DNA of 64,000 nt from CAZBRS01 sp964494475. GTDB lineage: Bacteria; Myxococcota_A; UBA9042; CAZBRS01. Positions 22,715 through 29,467 of this stretch are shown here, piece after piece. The stretch covers positions 186,001-250,000 of the forward strand of contig CAZBRS010000001.1 in NCBI GenBank assembly GCA_964494475.1, written 5' to 3'. Under the pieces are notes generated by a model. That model saw only the letters and a program-made list of their open reading frames with translations. It was not told the DNA's origin and did no database searches. A program made the position numbers and the translations under genes. Numbering within the stretch: position 1 is the first letter of the stretch; every line of letters starts with the position of its first letter.

Positions 22715-23850
22715 CGGCGGGGTGCCGCGGGGGCCTTGGCGGGCGTCTTGGGGCCGGGCTTCTTCGTGGCCTTCTTCGCGGGCTTCGGGGCGGGAGCCGG
22801 TGCGGGGGTTGCCGGCGCAGGTTCGTCGAGCCGGATCTTGCCGGGGCGCCCGACCGAGGCTGGTTGGGGCCGCCGCCCCTCGGCGAGCTCGGCCGAGAGC
22901 TCTTCGACCCACGGGCCGACGAACGACGCCGCCTTCAAGCGCGCCGGCGCCAGGAAGCGCTCGTCGACCTGCCGGCGCAGCGCGGGATCGACCAGCGCGG
23001 TGCGCAGCGCGGCGGCGTGGACCAGGAAGCGCTGGGTGCCCGCGCGAACGGGGTCGAGCTTGGGCTTCACGCCCGGCTCGAGCTCGACCAGATGCGCCAT
23101 GCGCGAGTTCACGATGCGCGAGGCCTCCTTGACGCGCTCGGCGCCGTCGGCGGCCCCTTCGGCCCGCGATTTGAGGGCCGCCGTCAGGTCGCGCTTGGCC
23201 ACGTCGACCTCGGCCAGCGCCCGGCCGTACTCGTCGAGGCCGTCGCCCACGCGGCCGGCCAGGAAGAAGTCGGCCAGCCAGACCACGTAGGCGACGTTGG
23301 CGTAGCGCTGGTCATCGTCGGGCAGCGCGGTGAAGGACGCGTCGTCAGCCAGGTCGAACAGGCGCACGGCCGAGGCGAGGTCGGGGGCGGCCCGCAGGTG
23401 GAACGCCAGCTCGGCCGGTGCCGTGAGCCGAGCCTTCAGCCAGGCGGCGGTGCGTTCTTCGTCGGTGCAGGTCTCGCGGAGCACCAGGCCCACGATCTGA
23501 CGCTGCTCCTCGGGCGTGAACGACCCCACGTCGTTCATGAGCACGTTGAACAGGATCAGGCAGGGCGCCGACTCGGTCGGGAACAGGTCGAGCGCCGTGC
23601 GCCCGCCCGCCACCTTCTGGCTCGCCAGCGCGCGGAAGGCCCCCAGCCGCACGGCCGGTCGATCGTCGCCCACGAGCCGGAACAGCTCGGGGATGGCCTC
23701 CATGCGCACGGCCGGATCGGTCTCTTCGGAGTAGCGCCGGATGCCGTCGAGCTGCTCGTCGGGCTTGTCGGAGCGCAACCGATCGAGGGTGCCGGCGCAC
23801 GCCGACGCCAGCAGGAAGGCACCAAGGATGAGCAGCCGGGGCGCTCGCAT
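22711..23850 (-). CDS. lipoprotein with HEAT-like N-terminus and Pro/Lys/Ala tail
   Basis: A 379-residue protein with lipobox LLASAC. The region after the anchor resembles HEAT repeats (IRRYSEETDPAVRMEAIPELFRLVGDDRPAVRLGAFRALAS, about 35-80). The middle is alpha-helical without a recognised domain. The C-terminal 50 residues are a low-complexity PAPAPAPKPAKKATKK-type tail that could bind peptidoglycan or other surfaces. It is transcribed from a promoter at 23885-23914, divergent from the DUF2807-like gene. Function unknown. Confidence 0.65.
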   Translation of the reverse strand: MRAPRLLILGAFLLASACAGTLDRLRSDKPDEQLDGIRRYSEETDPAVRMEAIPELFRLVGDDRPAVRLGAFRALASQKVAGGRTALDLFPTESAPCLILFNVLMNDVGSFTPEEQRQIVGLVLRETCTDEERTAAWLKARLTAPAELAFHLRAAPDLASAVRLFDLADDASFTALPDDDQRYANVAYVVWLADFFLAGRVGDGLDEYGRALAEVDVAKRDLTAALKSRAEGAADGAERVKEASRIVNSRMAHLVELEPGVKPKLDPVRAGTQRFLVHAAALRTALVDPALRRQVDERFLAPARLKAASFVGPWVEELSAELAEGRRPQPASVGRPGKIRLDEPAPATPAPAPAPKPAKKATKKPGPKTPAKAPAAPRR

Positions 23851-23884
23851 GCAGCCTCCACGCGCGGTGATTCGGGCGCCGCGA

Positions 23885-23914
23885 TCGCTACCACCCCGCG
23901 CGGCGGCCTGTCAA
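23885..23914 (-). promoter_or_regulatory. promoter of the HEAT-like lipoprotein gene
   Basis: Minus-strand TTGACA (23914-23909), 18-nt spacer, TAGCGA (23890-23885). It sits back to back with a plus-strand TTGACA (23920-23925), giving the inverted repeat TGTCAA-CGGCC-TTGACA. The plus-strand side has only a weak -10 (TTCGAT). Confidence 0.5.
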
Positions 23915-23983
23915 CGGCCTTGACACGGAGGTGATCGCGAGCGTTCGATCAGCCGCCAAAGGGCGAGCGGCGGGGAGGCGGGC

Positions 23984-24634
23984 ATGACGAGGTTGCTGGG
24001 GCTCACGGGGTTGCTGTGGTTGCTGGCGGGGTGCCTCTGCGATCGCATCGCGGGCAGCGGAAAGCCTGCCAAAGATACCCGCAGCGTGGCGCCGTTCGAG
24101 GCCGTCGAGCTGTCCGGGGCCTTCCGGGCGCGGGTGGTGGTGGCGGCAGGCACGTCGCCCCGCGTCGAGCTCGAGGGCGACGACAACCTGCTGGCGCACG
24201 TTCGCACCGAGACGACCGGGGACCTGCTCGTCGTCGACCTCGACACCTGGAACGTGTCCCCGCGCCTCCCGCTCGTCGTGGTGGTGCGCGCGGCCACCCT
24301 GAAGTCCCTCGAGGTCAACGGCTCGAACACCGTCACGGCCGAGGGCCTGGTGCGCGACGAGTTCGCGGTCGAGGCGAACGGCTCGGCCACGCTCACGCTC
24401 AAGGGGCAGGTGGGCAAGCTGTCCCTGGACTTGAACGGCTCGGCCGAGGTCGACGCGCTCGCCCTCACGACGCGAGCCGCGTCGGTCGACATCGCGGGTT
24501 CCGGGCACGTCGCCGTGTGCGCCACCGACGATCTGCGCATCGACATCAGCGGCAGCGGCGACGTAGCCTACGCTTGCGAGCCCGACCGCATCGAGCAGGA
24601 CATCGCAGGTTCGGGGCGCGTGACGAAGAAATAG
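23984..24634 (+). CDS. DUF2807-like (GIN-domain) lipoprotein
   Basis: A 216-residue protein with a lipoprotein signal (MTRLLGLTGLLWLLAGC). The mature part begins with IAGSGK, then FEAVELSGAFRARVVVAAGTSPRVELEGDDNLL and repeated GSNTV, GSATL, GSAEV and SGSGDV strand turns. This is the pattern of the DUF2807 head domain, a right-handed beta structure in envelope proteins of many bacteria. Its role is not established. It is monocistronic, between two lipoprotein-type genes. Confidence 0.75.
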   Translation: MTRLLGLTGLLWLLAGCLCDRIAGSGKPAKDTRSVAPFEAVELSGAFRARVVVAAGTSPRVELEGDDNLLAHVRTETTGDLLVVDLDTWNVSPRLPLVVVVRAATLKSLEVNGSNTVTAEGLVRDEFAVEANGSATLTLKGQVGKLSLDLNGSAEVDALALTTRAASVDIAGSGHVAVCATDDLRIDISGSGDVAYACEPDRIEQDIAGSGRVTKK

Positions 24635-24716
24635 GCCAATTTCGACCTGCGGACGCGGTTGACGCGGCGTCCCGGGGGGCTTTTCTTGGTCGGGAACGAT
24701 CCCCAAGGAGAACCCC

Positions 24717-25217
24717 ATGTTCGGCAAGCTGGCGTCGGTCGTCCAGGACCCCAAGACGCGCTCCGTCGCGGCCACGGCCGGCGGCATGCTCCTCTTCCTC
24801 GGCGGGCGCAAGGTGGCGGGCCTCGGCCTGTTCGCGTCCGGGCTCAGCGGCCTCGAGGCGTCGTGGCGCGCGGCGCACCCGGACGTGCAGGGGTTCGGCG
24901 CTCGCTGGAGCGAGGCCATCCGATTCTACGAGCAGACCCACGGCAACCCGGTGAACCGCGCCCTGCACATGGTGGGCATCCCGATCATCGTGGGCGGCAC
25001 CGTGGGCATGATCGCGGCTCCGTCGTACTCGCCTCCCTGGTGGGTGGCCGCCGGCGCGTTCACCTTCGGCTGGACGCTCAACTTCGTCGGCCACGGCGTC
25101 TTCGAGAAGAACGCACCTGCCTTCGCCGACGACCCGCTGTCGTTCGTCGCGGGGCCCATCTGGGACCTGCAGCAACTGAAGGGCACGCTCGCCAGCCTGG
25201 CGAACGGACGCACCTGA
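24717..25217 (+). CDS. Mpo1/DUF962-like membrane protein
   Basis: A 166-residue protein. The C-terminal two-thirds matches the DUF962/Mpo1 family: FYEQTHGNPVNRALHMVGIPIIVGG, then WTLNFVGHGVFEKNAPAFADDPLSFVAGPIWD. Conserved His residues in HxxGxP and GH are the iron ligands of yeast Mpo1, which removes one carbon from 2-hydroxy fatty acids. The N-terminal 50 residues carry a glycine-rich hydrophobic segment (AATAGGMLLFLGGRKVAGLGLFASGL). RBS AAGGAG precedes ATG 24717. A TTGACG at 24659 lacks a good -10. Fatty-acid hydroxylase chemistry is inferred. Confidence 0.75.
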   Translation: MFGKLASVVQDPKTRSVAATAGGMLLFLGGRKVAGLGLFASGLSGLEASWRAAHPDVQGFGARWSEAIRFYEQTHGNPVNRALHMVGIPIIVGGTVGMIAAPSYSPPWWVAAGAFTFGWTLNFVGHGVFEKNAPAFADDPLSFVAGPIWDLQQLKGTLASLANGRT

Positions 25218-25233
25218 CGCTCTCCGACCCCGG

Positions 25234-25262
25234 TTGCCTCGCGCGCCGGCGTGCGGTAGATC
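25234..25262 (+). promoter_or_regulatory. promoter of the lipoprotein pair at 25305-27856
   Basis: TTGCCT (25234-25239), 17-nt spacer, TAGATC (25257-25262), 42 nt before ATG 25305. Confidence 0.5.
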
Positions 25263-25304
25263 TGCGGGGCCACTCCCGCCCGGGAGGGCCACCCCGGAGG
25301 CCCC

Positions 25305-26735
25305 ATGCGACGGCTCGCCCTTGCCCTCTTCTCCGCCCTCCTGGTGTTCCTGACGAGCGCTTGCGGCGGGACCGACCGTCCGGGCGGTGAGTCCGGTCCC
25401 GCCGACGTGCCCGCCGAGGTGCCCGTCGACGTGCCCGCCGAGGTCGCCGGTGCCGAGTCGCTGACGGATCTGGCCGTCGAGCCCACTCCCGACGTGCCCG
25501 CCGATCCGGGCGCGCCCGAGCCCGACGTGCCCGCCGACCCCTCGCTCTCGTGCGCCACGCTGCCGCGCCTGGGCGTCGCCTACGATCTGCTGCCGGGCGA
25601 GCCCACCACGCAGATCCACGGAGCGCTCGCCTTCGACGGCGCCGCGGTGTGGGTGGCCTACAACGTCCCCGATCCCGACTCCAGCTATTTCGACGTGCGC
25701 GTGGCCAGGCTCTGGTGCGACGGAAGCTACGCCACGTCGCCCGCGCGAGCGCACGAGGACCCTCTCGGCAACGACATCGATCCCGCGCTCGCGCTGGGGG
25801 CCTCCTCGGCCCTCGTGGTCTGGGCGTCGGACACGGGGGGCGATCCGAACCTCTGGCTCTACGCCCGCGGGTATCACCTCGACGGCACGCCCCTCGCCGA
25901 CGCCGAGCGCAGGATCGAGCTGGCCGTCGACGGGGCGCCCGTGGCCGCCAGCGCGTGGCTGCCCAAGGTCGCTGCCCTGGCCGACGGCACCTTCGCGGTG
26001 GTGGGGGTCTGGGCCGACCCCGACGCCAGTCGGTGGCGCGCGTTCCTCGCGATCCTCGGCGCCGACGGGTCGCTGCTTCCTCCGCCGGGCGGCCAGGCGC
26101 CGGGTCTCCTGCGCCTCGAACCCGAGCCCGACGTCGATCAGGCCTACCCCGACGTCGCGTCCGACGCCGACGGTAGCATCGTCGTGGCCTGGACCCGCGC
26201 CGTGTCCGACTCCGAGAGCACGATCCGGGCCGTGCGCGTGGCCGTCGACGGCACGATCTCGCAGGTCGAGCCGGGCGCCACGGGGGTCTCCGCCGGGGCC
26301 GCCCTGGCCGCGGCCCCCGGCCATGCCGCCGCGCCGTGGCTGGCGTGGCATCGCCTCGACGCCAACGCCGCGATCGACCTCGTCCACGTGGGCGCAGAGG
26401 GCGGCCAGCCGGTCTCCTTCGGCGAGACCTGGGCCTTCGATCACGGCCCCGTGGTGTCGGCCACCTCGGCGGGAGGAGCCCTGGCCTGGTACCGCGTGCG
26501 CAACGGCATGTGGAACGACGTGATGATACAAGGCTTCGACGCTGCCGCGACGGGCGCCGCGCCCCGCGGTCCGGCCGTGCTCCTGAACCCGGCGGAGGGC
26601 GACGTCAGCCACGCGGCCCCGGCGGTGTACGGGGCCGCGCTCACCCACGTGCGCGACCGCGTCTTCCTGGCGGGCTGGTCCGAGGGCGCCAGCCCGGATT
26701 TCAGGCTCGTCGGGCGCTTCGTGGAGGTCCCGTGA
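25305..26735 (+). CDS. large secreted lipoprotein with Asp-Val-Pro-Ala linker
   Basis: A 476-residue protein with lipobox LLVFLTSAC. Residues about 35-75 are a repetitive linker built from DVPAEVP and PDVPADP units. The rest is probably a beta-propeller or repeat fold: recurring units such as ALAFDGAAVWVAYNV, SSALVVWASDTGGDPNLWLYARGYHLDGTPL, DGTFAVVGVWADPD, DGSIVVAWTRAVSD and APWLAWHRLDANAAIDLVHVG recur about every 45-60 residues. I do not recognise a named family. Translation couples to the next gene by a GTGA overlap. Confidence 0.65.
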   Translation: MRRLALALFSALLVFLTSACGGTDRPGGESGPADVPAEVPVDVPAEVAGAESLTDLAVEPTPDVPADPGAPEPDVPADPSLSCATLPRLGVAYDLLPGEPTTQIHGALAFDGAAVWVAYNVPDPDSSYFDVRVARLWCDGSYATSPARAHEDPLGNDIDPALALGASSALVVWASDTGGDPNLWLYARGYHLDGTPLADAERRIELAVDGAPVAASAWLPKVAALADGTFAVVGVWADPDASRWRAFLAILGADGSLLPPPGGQAPGLLRLEPEPDVDQAYPDVASDADGSIVVAWTRAVSDSESTIRAVRVAVDGTISQVEPGATGVSAGAALAAAPGHAAAPWLAWHRLDANAAIDLVHVGAEGGQPVSFGETWAFDHGPVVSATSAGGALAWYRVRNGMWNDVMIQGFDAAATGAAPRGPAVLLNPAEGDVSHAAPAVYGAALTHVRDRVFLAGWSEGASPDFRLVGRFVEVP

Positions 26736-27856
26736 TCTCTCGCCCGCGCGTCCTTCTCGGGGTCGCCTTCGTGGCGGTGGCGCTGGGGGCGTCGGCGTGC
26801 ACGCCCGCGGCGCCCGACGTCCCGGCCGCGGAGCTCCCGGTGCTCGACGCGGAGCTCGCGGGCCGCTTCGCGCGGCTCTCGCTCGACTGCGTGGAGCGAC
26901 CGTACCCCCACAAGAGCGACCTGATCCAGGACGACGCCGCCGACGTGCGACCTCACGCCGACGTGACGCCGGCCTTTTACGGCTGCTTCGACTGGCACTC
27001 GGCGGTGCACGGCCACTGGGCCATGCTCGCGCTGCTGCGCCGCTTCCCGGCGCTCCCCGAGGCTCCCCGCATCCGCGCCATCCTGCTGGCGCACCTCGCG
27101 CCCGGCCCGCTGGCGGCCGAGCTCGCGATCTTCGGTCGGACCAGCTCGCGTACGTTCGAGCGTCCCTACGGCTGGGGGTGGCTGCTGCGCCTCGCGAGCG
27201 AGCTCGAGCGCTGGAACGACCCCGAGGCCCCGCGCCTGCGGGAGGCCCTCCAGCCGCTCGTGCGGCACCTCGCCGGCGCGTCGGCCGACTACCTGGGGCG
27301 GCTCAGCGTCCCGGTGCGCGCGGGCACCCACAACAACACGGCCTACGCCATCTCGCACCTGCTGGCGGGCGCGCGCGCCCTGGGCGACGAGGCCTTCGCC
27401 ACGCTGCTCGTGCGCCGGGCCCGGGCCTTCTACCTGGGCGACCGCGCGTGCCCGGTCGCCTACGAGCCTTCGGGTGAGGACTTCCTCAGCCCCTGCCTCG
27501 CCGAGGCCGATCTGATGCGCCAGGCGTTGTCCCCTGCCGAGTTCCTGCCGTGGCTCGACGGCTTCCTCCCGGCGCCGTCCGACCCGGCCTTCGCGACGCT
27601 GCTCGCGCCCCCCGAGGTCAAGGATCGCCACGACCCCCGCATCGGCCACCTCATCGGCCTCTCGTTCCACCGCGCCGCTGCCTTCCAGGGCCTGGCGGGC
27701 GCGTTGCCCTCCGACGACCCGCGCCGCGACGTCTTCCTGCGGCTGGCCGCGCGTCACGCGATCGAGGCCCTCACCCAGATGAACGACAGCGGGTACGGCG
27801 GCGAGCACTGGCTGGCCACCTTCGCCATCGCGGCGCTGTCGGCGACCTCGCCCTGA
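26732..27856 (+). CDS. DUF2891-like lipoprotein
   Basis: A 374-residue protein with GTG start overlapping the previous stop. Its lipobox is LGASAC. The mature protein matches what I recall of DUF2891: FARLSLDCVERPYPHKSDLIQDDAADVRPH, FYGCFDWHSAVHGHWAMLALLRR, RPYGWGWLLRLASEL, RAGTHNNTAYAISHLLAGA, YEPSGEDFLSPCLAEADLMR, then SGYGGEHWLATFA. These form an alpha/alpha-barrel-like protein with conserved Asp/His residues (FDWHSAVHGHW). Activity is unknown, and a carbohydrate-active role is possible from the fold. Confidence 0.7.
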   Translation: MISRPRVLLGVAFVAVALGASACTPAAPDVPAAELPVLDAELAGRFARLSLDCVERPYPHKSDLIQDDAADVRPHADVTPAFYGCFDWHSAVHGHWAMLALLRRFPALPEAPRIRAILLAHLAPGPLAAELAIFGRTSSRTFERPYGWGWLLRLASELERWNDPEAPRLREALQPLVRHLAGASADYLGRLSVPVRAGTHNNTAYAISHLLAGARALGDEAFATLLVRRARAFYLGDRACPVAYEPSGEDFLSPCLAEADLMRQALSPAEFLPWLDGFLPAPSDPAFATLLAPPEVKDRHDPRIGHLIGLSFHRAAAFQGLAGALPSDDPRRDVFLRLAARHAIEALTQMNDSGYGGEHWLATFAIAALSATSP

Positions 27857-27867
27857 CGCGGTCGGGG

Positions 27868-27895
27868 TTGCATCGGGGGCTGGTTCGTCTACACT
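27868..27895 (+). promoter_or_regulatory. promoter of the Q-rich Cys lipoprotein gene
   Basis: TTGCAT (27868-27873), 16-nt spacer, TACACT (27890-27895). Confidence 0.5.
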
Positions 27896-27924
27896 TCCTC
27901 GGCAAGACGTCCACGGGGGTCTCC

Positions 27925-28761
27925 ATGCGTGCTTCGGCATTCTTCGCTTCGATCAGCCTGCTGCTGGTGCTGGCCGTGAGGTGCGGCGGCGACGGGGAGT
28001 CGCGCCATTTCAGCGGTGACGACGTGTCCGACGACGGGGCCGCGACCGGCGACATCGGGTTCGCCGACACCGCCGAGCAGCAGGACGAGCAGCAGACCGA
28101 GCAGCAGGACCAGCAGCAGGACGTGCAGCGGGATCAGCAGGAGGACCAGCCCGAGCCCGACGAAGTCGTCGCCCCCGATGCGACCGACTCGACGGGAGAC
28201 CAGGGCCCCGATTGCTCGGGCCTCCCCACGGGCTGCGACGTGCCCGGCGCCCGCCGGTGCTCGACCGACGGCAAGGCGGTCGAGGAGTGCAACGGCGGGT
28301 ACGAGTGCCCGAAGTGGGAGGTCCTCGAGACCTGCGGGGCGGGCTCCACGTGCACCGCGGGCGCCTGCGGCGGCGGTCCGGGAGTCTGCGCCGAGCTCGA
28401 GGCCTGCGTCGACACCGCGTGCGCGGAGGAGGTCGCGGGCGGCAGCAACATCAAGCTCGCGAAGTGCACCCTCGAGAGCTGCAAGAGCGAGTACGAAGCT
28501 TGCATGGGGCCGTTCGGCGCCGGGGCGTGCAAGGACGTCCTGAAGTGCACGCAGTCGTGCCAGGACAGCGCGTGTCAGCAGGCCTGCATGAAGAGCGGAA
28601 CCTACGACGGCGCGCTGCAGTTCGTCGTGGTCGGCGTGTGCCTCGAGGACAACTGCCCCGACGCGCTCTCGGATCCCATGGGTAACCTGCAGTGCATCAT
28701 GGGGGCGTGCGGCACGCCGCTGAACGCGTGCTGCGGCGGCAGCATGATGGGCTGCCTCTGA
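27925..28761 (+). CDS. Gln/Asp-rich, Cys-rich secreted lipoprotein
   Basis: A 278-residue protein. The signal is MRASAFFASISLLLVLAVRC. Residues about 50-85 are a low-complexity Gln/Asp/Glu tract (units QQDEQQTEQQDQQQD). The rest has more than 20 Cys residues in loops such as CDVPGARRCSTDGKAVEEC and CMKSGTYDG, so it is probably disulfide-stabilised. The GCDVPGARRCS... layout resembles Cys-rich surface proteins of delta-group bacteria. No enzyme motif is visible. ATG 27925 lies 29 nt after the -10 box. Confidence 0.65.
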   Translation: MRASAFFASISLLLVLAVRCGGDGESRHFSGDDVSDDGAATGDIGFADTAEQQDEQQTEQQDQQQDVQRDQQEDQPEPDEVVAPDATDSTGDQGPDCSGLPTGCDVPGARRCSTDGKAVEECNGGYECPKWEVLETCGAGSTCTAGACGGGPGVCAELEACVDTACAEEVAGGSNIKLAKCTLESCKSEYEACMGPFGAGACKDVLKCTQSCQDSACQQACMKSGTYDGALQFVVVGVCLEDNCPDALSDPMGNLQCIMGACGTPLNACCGGSMMGCL

Positions 28762-28801
28762 CCTGCGACCGGGCCGACTGTCAATTGGCAGCAAACGCCA
28801 C

Positions 28802-28829
28802 TTGACAGCCGCTGCCAGCTTCGTACGCT
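28802..28829 (+). promoter_or_regulatory. promoter of the TetR-GH2-GH31 operon with nested dyads
   Basis: TTGACA (28802-28807), 16-nt spacer, TACGCT (28824-28829); ATG is 7 nt further. Two inverted pairs surround it: CTGTCAA (28778-28784) with TTGACAG (28802-28808), and TGGCAGC (28786-28792) with GCTGCCA (28811-28817). Autorepression by the TetR gene product is likely. Confidence 0.65.
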
Positions 28830-28836
28830 CGCCGCC

Positions 28837-29460
28837 ATGGACGCACCCACCCCCTCCCTCAGAGAGCGCAAGAAGAGCAAGACGCGCGAGGCCCTGGTGG
28901 CCGCGGCTCGTAAGCTCTTCCTGCAGCACGGCTTCGAAGGCACCACCGTCGACGACATCGCGACCGCCGTCGACATCTCGCAGCGCACGGTCTTCCGGTA
29001 CTTCGCGACGAAGGAGGCCATCGTCTTCTCGCGGCACGAGGCTCGCATCGGCCGCCTGCGCGCGCTCCTGAAGCACGTCGACCGGGGTGCACCGAGCTAC
29101 GCGGCGTTGCGCCGGGCCGTGCTCGAGTTCGCCGGCTGGTATGTCGAGACGCGCGACGAGCTGATCGACGAGTACCGCATCGTCACGTCCTCGCCGCTCC
29201 TGGTGGCGCGCGACGTCGAACTCGACACCGAGTACGAGGCCGCCATCGCCCAGGCGCTCGGCGACGTCGAGGGCTCCGCGCCGTCGGCTCGACGCCGGGC
29301 GCGGCTGGTGGCGGGCGCCATCTTCGGGGTCATCCGCGCCACCATGCAGGAGTGGTTCGCGGGCGGCTGCACCGACGACCTCCTGAGGCTCGGCACCGAG
29401 GGGCTCGATCTGCTCGAGCACGGCCTCGCGAGCCTCGACGAACTCCCCCCGCGAAAGTAG
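28837..29460 (+). CDS. TetR-family transcriptional regulator (glycosidase operon)
   Basis: A 207-residue protein, MDAPTPSLRERKKSKTREAL. The helix-turn-helix is at about 14-60 (TREALVAAARKLFLQHGFEGTTVDDIATAVDISQRTVFRYFATKEAIVF). Its DNA-binding part is much like the TetR at 1145. No ribosome site precedes ATG, and the -10 box is 7 nt away, so the mRNA is predicted leaderless. It is the first gene of an operon in which a GH2 glycosidase starts 7 nt after its stop. Confidence 0.88.
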   Translation: MDAPTPSLRERKKSKTREALVAAARKLFLQHGFEGTTVDDIATAVDISQRTVFRYFATKEAIVFSRHEARIGRLRALLKHVDRGAPSYAALRRAVLEFAGWYVETRDELIDEYRIVTSSPLLVARDVELDTEYEAAIAQALGDVEGSAPSARRRARLVAGAIFGVIRATMQEWFAGGCTDDLLRLGTEGLDLLEHGLASLDELPPRK

Positions 29461-29467
29461 GGTACCC

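Noticed and set aside
24659..24687. TTGACG before the Mpo1-like gene as a promoter.
   Set aside because: No reasonable -10 is present 16-18 nt downstream.
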